Below, in pieces: positions 51,452-64,000 of a stretch of 64,000 nucleotides of DNA. Origin of the DNA: Anisakis pegreffii (Eukaryota; Nematoda; Chromadorea; Rhabditida; Anisakidae). Every line of letters starts with the position of its first letter. Position 1 is the stretch's first letter. Below the pieces are notes generated by a model that searched no databases, was not told the DNA's origin, and saw only the letters and a list, made by a program, of their open reading frames with translations. The stretch spans positions 1 through 64,000 of the forward strand of contig JAPYMA010000065.1 in the NCBI GenBank assembly GCA_035041965.1, in the 5' to 3' direction. Position numbers and translations under genes: made by a program.

Positions 51452-52043
51452 TGAATAGTGATGATAGTAATAATAATGATAATGATAGTAGTGGCAAGAA
51501 TAAGAGAAATAATAATTATTATTACAACAACAAAGGTAACAATAAAGACAATCACATCTACAATAATAATAGTGTTCGTAAACATTTTAAAGCATTGGAT
51601 ATCACTCAGCATAGCGACAAACTCTTCGCGCCAGCGCTCTGAAGTCTCAACCGGCAATAAGAATTTGATACCAGAGAACGAAACGCGTACACGTAAAATA
51701 CTCTCAAACCGAGCTGAATGCTGTTGGGAAGAGAAATTTCAAAGGCGCAGTTATGAAGATCACATTGATAAATCATCAAAGATCCCACAAAAGAACGCTT
51801 CAAGTTAACAACAGCGAACCAGAAACTTGACCGATTATCAAATAGAATTAATAGAATTCGGAACAAAAACAACCATAGCAATGACACTCGAATATATTAC
51901 GAGAAACTGATTCGATGGCAAACCACATAAGCACACACACACAAAGACATCGGTACTAGAGTAATAATGATATGCATTTAGAACACACCGTTCCAAAACA
52001 CATCGAAACACTTACTTCAATAACATCAGCATATGAACACTTC
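51298..52043 (-). CDS. Candidate membrane protein, unrecognised (5' end missing)
   Basis: A chain of minus-strand pieces joins in phase: a 24-base piece ending at GAA|GTAAGT near 52020, then 51720-51562 (after TCTCTTCCCAACAG; SARFESILRVRVSFSGIKF, SERWREEFVAMLSDIQ) and 51414-51298 (after a TTATTCAG acceptor). The last encodes a membrane segment (FELWGLLIAFFLCYLYVY) and a stop. The last intron is largely a (TAA) microsatellite. A competing frame over 51887-51606 also looks coding, so the model is weak. I do not recognise the protein. It lies about 500 bases downstream of the helicase on the same strand. Confidence 0.33.
51419..51450. repeat. (AAT)n microsatellite
   Basis: About ten AAT repeats, next to further imperfect AAT/ATG runs up to about 51560. 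It produces poly-Ile and poly-Asn artefact frames. It may form the intron tail of the candidate gene at 51298-52043. Confidence 0.9.
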
Positions 52044-52567
52044 AATAAATACCTCCAATCATAACAATAGTAATAACATCAAGCGTCACAATTGTTTATA
52101 AATTCTTTAATATTCAAACTCGTCGTCACAATTCACGAACACAAATCAAATCCAACAACTAAATCCATCCAAAACAGCAGCCGTGCATCTAAACAGCCAT
52201 TCGTCTGTGCAACAGCCGTTCCTTCGTAACAACCGTTTGTTGACGAAAACCATCAAATTCAATAATCTAATAAAAATCCCGGCAATAACCTTCAAAACAC
52301 TACTCAAAGTACCCTTAGGACGGTTCGAACATATTACGAATCAAATTATCAACTCTTCACATTATCAACAACACATCACAAACGATTCTTCACAAATCAT
52401 TCACGTCCGCTGACACAAAACTGATCTGTGAAATCATTAACAAGCTGAATTTTCACAAAACCGAAACTCAACGAAACAAAACAAATAATGAGTTCTTCAA
52501 ATATCCAACAAAGTCGGTGGAACAAATCAACAGAGGTTCGGATTGACCCAACGTCGTTCGCTTCATT

Positions 52568-55500
52568 TCAGTCCTCTTCACTGCTCCCGTACTCATTGTC
52601 GACCACTTGTTTTCGATTGTAAGTCTCGTCGTTCCAGGCGCTCTGGAACTCGGTATACGCCCTACGACGCATCTCTTCCAACTGCCCCTCTTGCTCTCGA
52701 AGGTCCACTTCTCTTTGCAAGAAGAACGGAATGTGTTGTTTCGTTTGAATTAGTAACTGCAAGAAAATTTTTGAAGAACATTTTAACTGATGAGACATGC
52801 AGTTGGTTGAAAAATGCAGTTTCGTTCCATTGACAAAATGTTTTCAATGGAAAACCTCAACAGAGCCCGGCTAGCATGCGTGCGCATCTCTTCTCTAAGA
52901 TTACTCTTCCGTATAACCGTCGTCAATGAACGCTGATTAATGGTTATTGAAATAACACTGTTTATTTCCATAAACAATAGCGAATACTGGCTACTGCTCA
53001 TTCAACACACACACTGATTATTCACCCAGATCAAATTCGTAATTGCCCAGGAATGACAAAATAATAATTAACAACTAAATGCACACAAAAACTTTCAACA
53101 ATCGAATAACATCTGCAATATGGAGCAATGTATCAATCAAATACCTGATAGAGGAACGGTGCCATATCACTGTCATGGTCAGGTGAGTAGAATGTGGTTG
53201 CAAGTCCGCGATTGCCGAGTCGGCCAGTCCTCCCAACACGATGAATGTAGGATGCCCAAGATCGGAAATTTGGTACATCGTAATTGATCACCTAAAACAC
53301 ACCCAAATCTATAACTTGACAATCATTTTATTCTTCAAATAACTCCAACCAACTTGATGCCACACAAGAACAAGAAACTGAAAGAAGGAAAAGTAAAATG
53401 TGAAATACATGAAAGGAAAAGAATGCAAGCTTGAAAATGAGTGCATTCAATTATTCACAATAATACCAAACGTATCAGAAAATATTAATAAAATTGAGTT
53501 AGTCATGAAGAAACGGTCATCAAAATAAAGTTTACATGATATATATCTTTGAAATCCATTCCACGCGCTAAAGCGTCTGTTGCCACTAGGATATGGCAAT
53601 CATCCGACTCGAACGCCTTCAAACCTTGATGTCTTAGAATCTGTGTCAGACCACTAAAAGCAATACACGCATCATATTCAACCTCATTTAGACACATCAC
53701 CCTACTATTACCATCCACTCTACGATTACGTTTTCTCTTCTCATTCTATCCTCATTTAAAAAAGTCGACACCAGACCAAAAGATTCAAGCAAGTTATTCA
53801 TCCAATATCATGAGAAAATAAACGAACCTGTGCACGGGATATGCTTTGAAACCGTACAATGATAAGAAACACGCGATCACACTACACTTTCTCCTCGTGT
53901 TCACAAACACGATCGTTTTCGGTGGTGTCGCTTTCTGCTCCCCATCACGATGCGCATCATCTACACTTCACAACACAATCAAAACCAAACAACACCCTTA
54001 TCGTTAGCGGACTATATCAGTGCTCTCTTAGAACAAACTATGAAAATAAATCAATCTCAACCATAATCTTACACACTAAAAATGACGATCTAATCATCTC
54101 CTCACATGTATATCATACAAATGTATACGTCAAATTCCCTTCTTATTGTGGCTGTTGAATGGAACTCGCACGACAACCCACGATACTCAATCTACGAAGG
54201 CGAAACACTGGCTAAATTATCATGCATAAGCACGGTTGAAGCAATCGCTGCCGGATGTCTGTTATTGTCTTAGAGCAGTGTGGCATTGAAACTTTCCATA
54301 CGCCCAGGTAATTCAAAACCACAACAAAAAACAGTGATGCAACGAAGTCGACTAACCAGTATTCGGATATTGGTCATGCATGATCTTCAGTAGCTCAAAG
54401 CGTTTATCATATTCATGAACCTAAAAAAACACATGTTGGATAACTGATATTCAAGTAGGTGATAGAAATTTCCTCTGTTATATTCGGAGTAAGCTTACTT
54501 CGGCCGATTCAATGCCGCAAACTTTACGTGAGTTGACAAAAAATTCAGTCTGCATGAATTTTGTCGAGAGTACATTTTAAGAGAATAAAAAATCTTTTCC
54601 GATGACCAAAATTGAGACAGCAAAGCTGGATTCCTCATTAATTTTGATTGGGATGATATTGAGATGAACTGTGAATCAAACCCACACATCATCATTATAG
54701 AATCCCAAATAACATTTGAATAATAATAATTTACGCCGAGGATGATTATAAGGTCATTAGGTGAACGTTTGAGATAAATTCAATGAAGGTGAATGCTTTT
54801 GAATACTCATGAATTTTATTGGGTGTATTGAACGGAACGAAAAAACTCCTAACTCTGCTAATTGGTGCTAATAATTGAAATAATACATTTGGAAGTTGAC
54901 TTCACTATTAGTTACAACTGCACAATAAATGGATAAAACGTGAAATATGCAAACAAACAACGCACACATAAAATTCTTTGCTCTACAAGTGCATTCACAG
55001 CGTTCACCTCACCAACTTCCAAACGAGTTGGCGTACACTTGAAACACTCTTTCGCCAGCTCATCTAACTGTGCAATATCTGTAGCACTGAAGAAGACTTT
55101 ACAAACTTCATCGCTTTGCTGAAATAATAATGCAACAATAAAGCGCCACAATAATCTAAACGCAAGCAAACACTAACACTGTTTTACAGGAACAAAATTT
55201 CGGGAGTATTTCGGGAGTATCGAAAAATTGCCGCATACAGAAAAGCCTTCTGAAATGATGACTTTTCCGTCCGAACAAGGTCCCACAACGCTTTCAACAA
55301 TTTTCATTTCTCGAATGCAATTCAGTTCTCCAATGAAATGCATATCAAATGAAATTTCAATCTAAATTCCTCATATGATATATATGAGTCGATACGCGAA
55401 CAGCGTTTCACATCAAAACAACACAAATAAACCATCGAATGAATGAATCAAAAACAATTTTCGAATATCCACTTACACGTGGTAATAATGGAATGACTTG

Positions 55501-58500
55501 GTCTTCAATCTCACCAATGAATCCATCGTTCTCTTGCAACAATTTATCTGCCTCATCAAAGACGAGATATTTTAGACTGTTTAGTGTGAACTGAAAAAAA
55601 AACTCACACACTTTTTTTCACAAGTAATTCTAGATCAACATTTAAAAAACTGATTCTTTCAACGTAGATCAATCGAAAACTAATAAGTGAAAATTAATAA
55701 AAATTAGCAACGAGATGAGTAAAAAATTCAACAGATCAACTGATTATTAGAAAACACCATTCGATTTAGAATCAAATCGAACTGATAGATACGTCAAAAA
55801 AAGTGTTTAAATCCCAGAATCTCAGGAGAATTTTACAATTGCTCAGAAAAAATCGAACAAAATCAGATGAAAATGTCGAACAAGAGAACAACATAAATGA
55901 AACCATTATTCTAAAAAAAAACAACAATAGTTGAAATTAACAAATTCATCGTTACGCTTCAAAAGCGCATCAAAATGCAAAAACTCAGCAAATGATTAAA
56001 ACACCGCTAGGCAAAGACTTACAACATCATTCGCAACATAATCACACAGACGACCAACGGTCAAGATGATCAGATCGCAACCCTTTTGAATCTCCCTTAC
56101 ACACGCACTACGCGGCATGCTACCGAACGACAGGTTAATTTCACATCCAGTTTCTTCAATTCCAAATCATATTCACTCAACTATTCAACGCCAAACACAC
56201 CAGCACAATAGAATACTACTGTAAGACGTTTCCACTCGAAAACGCCACTATTAACCATACAGTATTACAGGATCAATCAAGCAAACAAACTGAAACTCAC
56301 CAGAACACAAATCTTTTGCGTCCTTATAAATTTGTTCTGCGAGTTCTCTGGTTGGCGAGATGATGACACAGAGTGGATCGGATTTCCTCAGATTCATCGC
56401 TTAATATCAACAATATCGTAACAAGATCATTCATTCGACATTCTCAACTGTTTGTATTCAGTCAAAACAGATAAAACCGGCTTTTTCGCGTTTACACAGC
56501 ATAAAATCGCCCAACTGCACTAGCGCTCAGACTTCAAAACAGTCTTCTAACGTATGGAAATAAATTGAGATCAAACATTTGACTGATGAAACCATCACGA
56601 CATTGCAAGTTCTACTCAACATGGAAATTTTCACCAGAAAAAATCTTAACGTTTTTTGCTATCGACAAAGTTATCGAATCCCAGCCATCAGGCCATGATT
56701 TGGTAAATACCAAATTGTATACGTATAAACATGCATAATTGATTGTGAATCCAACTTTCGCAAACAAAAGATCAATGATAAAGACCCATCGTATAGCATA
56801 ACTATAAATTGCGCCTTTTACCTCTACTAAACGAATAAATCAATAAAGAAACAAGCAAATAAACGGACCGTATGACTGTTTCTGTTTTAGAATTGAATCA
56901 ATGATAGGAATCAAAAATGCAGCCGTTTTGCCGTGACCAGTCGGTGCGTGACCAATAAGGTCATAGCCTGAAATTAAAGCGATATTTGCAAGCGTCACTA
57001 ACTAAAATAAATAGATTGGAATGAGAAGAAATCTTGAACTGATTGTGAGGAAGTTTCAAATAATATTTGGATAGAAACGTTAGCTTTCAAATACTTTTTG
57101 ATAGCAGTGGAAAGGCGGCCTGTTGAGCTGGTAACGGCCTCTTGAATCCCTTCCGGTAAAGATTTTGTAACAACTGTTTATTCAAGTCCATTTCTTCAAA
57201 TGTTCTGAAAATGAAAATAAAACACAAAATTAATCCCACCATTATTATTATAATCAGATTCATTTAAGGTATCTGGAATTGCTAAAGTGAAGTCCACATA
57301 TTGGATGGACCTGTTGAAGCTTGATTGAACTACAAACTTAGTTAATGCACTACTGTTTGAACAATATGCGCTACTTGATTTGACATTCAACTGTGATTGA
57401 ATCAACGTTGTGAATATATTTGACAACGTTTGATGAGTTCGGTTTCCAGATGAATTCGTAAGTTCAACAGAGACATTCGTGCTGAATCAACGACTCATCT
57501 AATTAAATGAATTTGAAAACGCTTATTGATAGACTTTTGTTTACCATTTCAAAACAGCTTAATCAGAGCTTTGAATAAACCCTCCAAGATGCATACCTCG
57601 GTATGAAAATATCCTCACCACGCCCACTGATCGTAAATTTAGTTTTAAACAGATCAGCGAACCAGTCTCCAGCTGACGGACGAGTGTGCTGATCGAATTC
57701 CCTCGTATCCTCTAGCACATAAGGACCTGGTTGACCTGAAGTTTTTCATGCTTTAACCATTCATAAACACTCAACATTAACTTCATTTGAGCGAATAATC
57801 AAAGCAAATATCTATTCTCAGTGAGTTCCGAACGCACTTTCTCATCACAATCCAAAATCATTACCACGTATGTGGAACTGACATCGTTCTTCCTCATAAA
57901 CTCCGATCAATAGCTAGCATAAAGAGTTAGAGTCGAAAATATGAGTACAAAATGTTCAAGCGTGTAAATAATTCCTTCTGAACTGAAATAACAAAAATGT
58001 TCAGAAAATTCATGCGACTCCGCAAGTGAAATACCGATTCTTCTGGGCCTTTCCGTATCGAATCCGCCGGCTCTCATTCGACCAGTGGCTTCATCTCTGT
58101 AACGTTTGTATTTTGATGGCAACTCTCTCGTTTGACTGAGATCCTGAAAATTGAAATGTGCATACCAAATGCTTGCATAATCTTGAATGTTCACTCAGCT
58201 GATCGTCTCCAAAACACTAAAGGCTACATCAACACCGTACAGCAGTCCCAATGTTATCATCAATGAAGAATTGAAATGAAACAGAAGAATTGAAATAAAG
58301 CACTAGGAGTTTTGATGTTTTAGAAGATTCAAAACAATAACCATGGAATGAACTGGGAAAATTTTTTTGATTCGTAAAATATTTGTTAGATACTGTGGGA
58401 TGAACAAGAAACCGATGCAGTGAGAAGTAAAAATGACTGGGGAGAAGCAAAATTCCAAAGAGGTAAAGTCATCCAGAATCATGCTGTCATATGAACTTAC

Positions 58501-58557
58501 CTCAACGATGATGTCATCCTCTCGAACACGTTCCTCCTCGGGCGTAGAAGTGAACAT
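52568..58557 (-). CDS. Divergent DEAD-box RNA helicase (DDX3/VASA-like)
   Basis: An ATP-dependent RNA helicase. Fourteen exons join in frame: 58557-58501, 58143-58035, 57735-57597, 57204-57095, 56967-56869, 56399-56301, 56153-56023, 55590-55477, 55118-54966, 54420-54357, 53960-53828, 53653-53536, 53291-53145, 52756-52568 (553 residues). Motifs in order: a Q-motif region [16 protein letters not shown] (canonical PTP-x-Q), motif [12 protein letters not shown], Ia PTREL, then FGS where GG is usual, TVGRL where TPGR is usual, [45 protein letters not shown], and a C-terminus like the DDX3/VASA group. The N-terminal arm is short, without RGG repeats or zinc knuckles. The start follows an acceptor-like TTGCATCAG by nine bases. 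It resembles the divergent germline helicases of nematodes, but orthology is not claimed. Confidence 0.92.
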
Positions 58558-58974
58558 TGCCTTTGCTGATGCAATAGAAACGAAAAAATTATACACCAAC
58601 TGTTAACCTTCAAGAAAAATTCACACACTGAAAACAAAACGTAACATTTCACAAACTTCACAACGTGTTTCTGGTGTTAAGCTCGATCGATATAAACTCA
58701 TCACATCGTAGGAAAATGCTTCTTAAAATGTTCACGATACAGTGATAACGATATGAATCACAAAAAACGTCACCACAAGATTCTGAAATCGACAATATAG
58801 CATCGCAAACAAAATGTTAGAAATATGCTTACAAGATAAAAAAAAATTGGCGAAACAGTCATGCGCTGTAGTAACGTGCCAACCAACCATTCGCACATAG
58901 TAAATACCGTAATCGAATAAGCGTCATCCAATCAAAGAGGACTAATTACAGTATGATCCCGTTCCATGCCGAGT
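58558..58974. promoter_or_regulatory. Helicase 5' flank
   Basis: AT-rich sequence upstream of the helicase start. No specific promoter element could be recognised. Confidence 0.3.
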
Positions 58975-59790
58975 ACAGTATCTACTCGAGTTTCAATTGT
59001 AGTTTATGTTATGCGTTATTATAACAGTATAGTGGTCTCTATTTTCAAACTACCAATACTTTTAGGTTTGCGCAGCAAGATGTCCATTTTTTTTACACCA
59101 TTCGATTCCTCAGAACCCCTGGATTCACAATACCATATATTTTGCTGAGCAATTCCGCTTCCATGAGGTGATATAACTATTTTCTTAAAGTTATCTCAAC
59201 TACCGCAGTGGAGCTCACTCGTATACATTGTATCACTACAGATCAATGCAAACATTACTGTAGCACTATAGGGGCTACCGTTTTCAAACTGCCGGTACCT
59301 TCAGGTTTGCACAGTAACACATGAATATCTCTACACCATTCGATCCATCAGAACCTCCAGATTCAGAATATTACATATTCTGCTGAGCAAGTCTGCTTGC
59401 ATGAGGAGATATAGCTATTTTTAAAGCTATCTCAACCAGCGCAATGGCGCTCATTGTATCACTGTAGATCAGTTTATGCATTACTGTAGCACTACAGTGG
59501 TTACCATTTTCAAGCTAACGGTACTCTCAGGTTTGCCCAATAACATATCAGTTTTTCTACACCATTTGATTCATCAAAACCTCCAAATCCGGAATATCAT
59601 ATATTTTGCTGGGAATTCTCTGCTCTCTTGAGGAGACATAGCTATTTTCTTAATACCATTTCCAAGCTGTAGAGGTTACCATTTCGAGCCTACCAAACCC
59701 TCAGGTTTGCTTTTCTTAATACCATTTCCAAGCTGTAGAGGTTACCATTTCGAGCCTACCAAACCCTCAGGTTTGCCCAGTGAAATGGTG
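58975..59790 (-). repeat. Tandem array, family R1 (minus orientation)
   Basis: Reverse-complement copies of the R1 unit seen at 5940-6660. The landmark CAGGTTTGC recurs at about 59062, 59302, 59529, 59702 and 59768, so the unit is about 230-240 bases with shortened units at the right end. The last two are a perfect 66-bp duplication (59645-59710 and 59711-59776). Confidence 0.8.
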
Positions 59791-60609
59791 ATTTCTTCAT
59801 TTCATCGGATTTCCCACATTCTGCGTTTCCAGAAAACCACACATGTGCTGTCGAGCAACTTTGCTTACCTTCAGAGAAGTAACCGCATTTCTGGAGGCAT
59901 CTCACTTCACTATGATTGTCTTTTGACAGTAGCCAAATATGTTTTCATTTCTAATGTAGCAAACACGTTCAAGTAGACTGTAGATTGGATGAATATGAAT
60001 GTGAAATGTTGCCGCTTTGTTTATTACTTTAAACCATCGCATTAATTCATTACCACCTAGAGGATCCTAAATAGCAAGAGAACTTCTTTCCTAATCGGAA
60101 TTTAATGCATTAACAGAAGGGAGCTGACCAGTAATTGTTATTGGTATTTTGCGAGTGAGTACGTCATTTGTGTGTGTTTTTGAAAAGGAAGATGATTTCA
60201 GTCGTTCTTGAGAATGTAAACTGACAAAGTAACTGACTGAAACTAAAATGAAGTGCTGAACCAAAAAATCTAAAAAGCTATTTTGAGCGACATGTGCATT
60301 TATTGACATCGTTTATTCTTTTGCGTAAGATCAGTTCTGTACACTCATATTTATTAAGCAGACAAAATATTTTATTCTGTACACAGAATAGTCTATGAAT
60401 TGAATGTTTCCTTCAATCGATCGGCGCTGCGATATGCATTTGAAAATGTTCCATACGAATAATGAATGAGTCGTTTGCGTGATCGGCATGTGCGGTTGTC
60501 GCCCTGAACACTACCGACTACCCAAATTGTCGACGTCTGAGGAAACGCATACAACATACAAGAACAAATATTATGTGCTGACGTTGAGTTGAGCTAATTT
60601 TCATTTGGA
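59791..60609. other. Intergenic, GPCR 3' flank
   Basis: There is no supported gene. Short open frames on both strands lack splice signals or family matches. Confidence 0.4.
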
Positions 60610-63600
60610 TCATTTGATGACTTCGTTGCGTGGCACTTCGCTTGGCACAGTACCGTTGTTGCTAAACGTGAGTGGTCGTTTGTCGTCGCTTCGTTTATCG
60701 TGCAGTGACATAGAGCACGGCGATTCTCGAAACAATTTCGTCGCATACAGTCCATTTCTTGAAATCCTTTCAGATCCACTCCTCTTCTTTTCGTTTGCCA
60801 TAATCGGTTTAGACATGCTGCCGAAACGAACGGATGCGTTCGGAGCGAGTGATTTTTGCCTTTGTAAAGACGATAAGTATCGAACTGAGTTCACATTGCT
60901 GGTCTCGAATGAACCTTCATTTGGTAGAGTACACAAGCAGATGCACCTATAAGATTAATTTTTGATGCAGAAAGGTTGTCCGATTCCGATTCAAGAGCGT
61001 AATTCGTGGATTACTTAAAATTAAAAGCCGTTCATTTCAGTCAAATTTTCACCGTTCGATGATCATATTTGGCTTGTAACGCCAAGTTGTTTGAGGCATT
61101 GAACAAATAATGAATAATCGGTTCTGGGAATGAGAAACTTCAATATTTATGGGGTATCATTTGTTCGAATACATAACAAACAATGAGTTGTGGTATTGAA
61201 AACCACACTACTGTTTTGAAGAGATTGGCTTAGGCTTTGTTGAGTAAGATAGAAGTGAATTATGTCTTATTGAAACAGAAAGTAAAATAAAACGATTAGC
61301 TGAAACCTTATGTAGAGCTTAATTGTGTGTCGATATTTGGCACTGAAAATGAAATAAATAATGAACGTAGTGGCCGAATTGAGCACAACAAGTATATTTG
61401 AGATATCGTTAAGTTGATATGCAATGTTCATCGTGTCTGGATTCGAGAAGAAATCTGGCAGAGCACACTCGACAAGATTCAGTATGAATGGCAGTGTATT
61501 ACATATGGCGAACATGATCGTCACCATCATCAACATCACCGTTGTGTTATGCTCTCGTTGCTGCTGAAAATCAAACAACAACTCTATTCGTCCAAAAATC
61601 AACAGTCACCAGAAAATTACCAATCTGAATTCGGTGTAAGTTTTGGATTAATCCTGATTGTCAAGCGAAAATTCCTCCTCTCTTACGCCATGAATACGCA
61701 TCATTTACTCCTATTTATTAATGAATTTCAGAAGTAATTGGCCATGTTCACTGACATTTTCTGAAGGACAAATCATATACAGTTCCATCAGTTAATCTAG
61801 GAAACCCTCTGAACAGAAACTTGCCATCATGCATGATTGAATTTCAGAATTACGATTTTCATTGCCGTGATCATGAATTCAGGGCAAATATTTTATGATG
61901 AAGCTTATTATCAATCTTAATTTGATGCTTGAGAGCAAAATCTGTTGATAACAGAAAATACTTTAAAGGACACTCGTACTATCGAGATAAGTTTAGTGTA
62001 ATGTTCAGACATTAGTGTTTATAAGGTAGAATACGACACTTCCCGATTATGGTCAATCTAATGAAAAATCTGCTGACATTGAGATTATCATTGTTATCAT
62101 TATGGATCTTGTTTTGAAAGCTGATGATTCGAAAATAATTTATGATTAATGCATTATCAGCCCTACCTGTAACCGTACCTGACGTGTCATCGCAAGCCTC
62201 TCACGTCGTAACTTTATCATTGTAACACAAACGTGACCGTTCATCACGATTATTATACTAAACGGTATCAAGAAGTGAGTTATCAAGTAACACGCCGTGA
62301 AGTAACCAACCATATACATCGGATACAAATCAGGATCTCGTAAGTTCCGTTCGTACACCGTATCGCCTTCCGGTGTCACCCTAAATATCTTGTCTCAGTT
62401 GTCACTTTTATACTGTTATTAATATTTTTTTGATGTTATTATTATACTCGTTATTGTAGTAATAATGGCGCTCCATACCATTATGGCAATGATGATATTC
62501 ATAATGATATTATTACGATAATAATATTATTATTTTTATACAGTCATTTCATTATTATTGTATTATTGAATTCATTGCGACACTGTCATCGTCTCAATAA
62601 TCATACATTGAACAATGATCCCTTTTCTCAACGCGATTATTGATATTATTGTGATGATAATTGGAACTGAGGTTGCTTTCAAACGAATGAAACTGCTACT
62701 TTTAACATAGTCACGAATCGAGTATGCTACAGTTGTTGTCATTTTTACTGTTACCGTTATTCTAATCAAAACTATCAACATTTCAGTACTGATATTGTTC
62801 TCCTTATTGTTTTCATAACCACAGATTTTGTCAGAAGTGTTGACGCCATCAGATTACTTCCAACACAGTTTGTGGGGTAGGGTTATTTGGTATGTTGATT
62901 TTAGGTTGGGGGCGTAATTGCACACTCTGCAGCATTTCATATGCATTATAATCTCGATTCGACAGCAACAATCAGTCATTAATAGCGGTGGTAAGTTTAG
63001 GGTGTGTCACCATTAAATCATGTTAAAGTAACTCAACTATTGTTCTTATACCAAACTCTGTCTGCTCGTGGTTCGAACGAAATTTCTGTCTTTCAGGAAC
63101 CAATCTTATCGAATGATCAATCATTGCAATTCGTGTTCATTTCAAAAAAATTTTTTTGAATAAAATTCTCTACTGGGGAATTGCCCTCACGTAAATGCTG
63201 CACTCTCCTTTCATTTATCATTCGTATGGAATGTTTTTCGAAGAATTTCCACACACCTACACACAGTTCTCAGTGGCTTCATGAACTTTAGGCTTTAAAA
63301 TCGGTGAGATAACGCTCAAATAAAAATGGAGTGTGAATAGTATACGAGAGAATGTGATGGAATGGAATAGTGTGAGAGATAGTTAAGGTATCCGAGCGAA
63401 ATTCTAGCAAACAATTGCTATGAAACGCTTCATTTGTCGAAGCAGTTCTCTGGAGCATCCGAAGATGTTTGGATGACACAGCATCATTTCTTAGCTAAGT
63501 GGACGGAAATTTAATCCGGTGCGGGACACGCTTATTGTTAGCAAAGAGAAAAATGGTAAGTCTCGAACAGGAATGGCCGAAAAGCAGAAGCGAGAATGCG

Positions 63601-63802
63601 ACAGCTAAATTACTGAAACGTGACTTTGACTAAATTTCCCTTAAAATACTGCCTTGGTTATATTTAGAATTTCAAGTGAATCTGAATTATGAACGAACTT
63701 AATGGTGTATTCGAAGAAACGAATAAAATTATAAAGAATCGCACAAATAAGTACTATCAATAGTGCCATTTTTGACTTCTTTGCGCTACACCAAACGCGT
63801 AC
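60610..63802 (-). CDS. Class A (rhodopsin-like) peptide-type GPCR, 3' part
   Basis: A seven-helix plasma-membrane receptor of the FMRFamide/myosuppressin-receptor type common in nematodes; the ligand is unknown. Four exons join in frame: 63802-63699, 62380-62179, 61563-61307, 60946-60610 (299 residues in the window). They carry TM4 (KMALLIVLICAILYNFIRFF), a short extracellular loop (EYTIKVTPEGDTVY), TM5 (YLITHFLIPFSIIIVMNG), a basic third loop, TM6 (TTVMLMMVTIMFAICNTLPF) and TM7 with the NPxxY site replaced by NSATTFIIY. Then comes a cysteine cluster suited to palmitoylation (RCICLC) and a Ser/Arg-rich tail. Exons for TM1-3 and the DRY motif lie beyond base 64000. Intron 62390-63690 contains ATT-rich simple sequence. 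Confidence 0.88.
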
Positions 63803-64000
63803 CTGCAACAAAAAAACGCTGATTGTCGAAACAAAAGACGAATGAAATAGTGTTCAGCATCTTAAATGAAGCAGTTGGACGACGGTTTTTGAATGTGGAA
63901 TCATGTATTATTCTGATTCAATAAGACCCATAAAAAGTCGTTACAATGCCAAAGACTGAATTGAAAAGTGAACAAAGGAAAGATGCAAACGAACTTGAAG
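63803..64000 (-). other. Intron of the GPCR gene
   Basis: Sequence upstream of the TM4 exon acceptor (TTTTGTTGCAG). No further exon is visible before the window ends. Confidence 0.5.

Noticed and set aside
60605..60952. Overlapping plus-strand frame
   Set aside because: It is antisense to the GPCR C-terminal exon, which joins in phase with TM7.

Overview
This is a eukaryotic genomic window, most likely from a nematode; I cannot name the species. It is AT-rich. The genes are cut into many short exons (mostly about 40 to 250 bases), most acceptors end in TTTCAG, and several start codons lie a few bases after a free acceptor-like AG, as expected for spliced-leader trans-splicing. There is a short internal run of the nematode telomere unit (TTAGGC), and the gene families are ordinary metazoan ones. 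I see no prokaryotic signals, operon-type ribosome sites or CRISPR.

Layout. Bases 1 to about 6.7 kb hold no firm gene: a GC-richer block with paired repeats (1.8-3.1 kb), a cluster of exon-like but probably decayed frames (4.3-5.6 kb) and a tandem array (5.9-6.7 kb). From 7.7 to 22.7 kb come a predicted small secreted protein (minus), ZPR1 (minus), GAR1 (plus, divergent from ZPR1) and a short-chain enoyl-CoA hydratase (minus). From 22.7 to 31 kb are an OPA3-family gene (minus) and two unrecognised plus-strand candidates. From 31.4 to 37.2 kb lies a complete ribonucleotide reductase large subunit (minus, 14 exons). From 38.9 to 47.3 kb are a candidate membrane protein and a divergent SLC13-type carboxylate transporter (minus, 13 exons). 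From 50.6 to 58.6 kb are two small candidates and a divergent DEAD-box helicase (minus, 14 exons). From 60.6 kb to the right edge is the 3' part of a class A peptide-type GPCR (minus; its start lies outside).

The genes do not form a pathway. They are unlinked housekeeping functions (ribosome biogenesis GAR1, ZPR1; dNTP synthesis; mitochondrial beta-oxidation and OPA3) beside a transporter, a receptor and an RNA helicase. Repeats fill gaps and introns: a non-autonomous hAT family (one copy with near-perfect 8-bp target duplication in SLC13 intron 1), a dispersed tandem-repeat family in three places, and a (TA)59 microsatellite.

Gene models were made by hand from reading frame, splice phase and remembered family alignments. 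For ZPR1, GAR1, the hydratase, the reductase, SLC13 and the helicase every exon joins in frame from start to stop.
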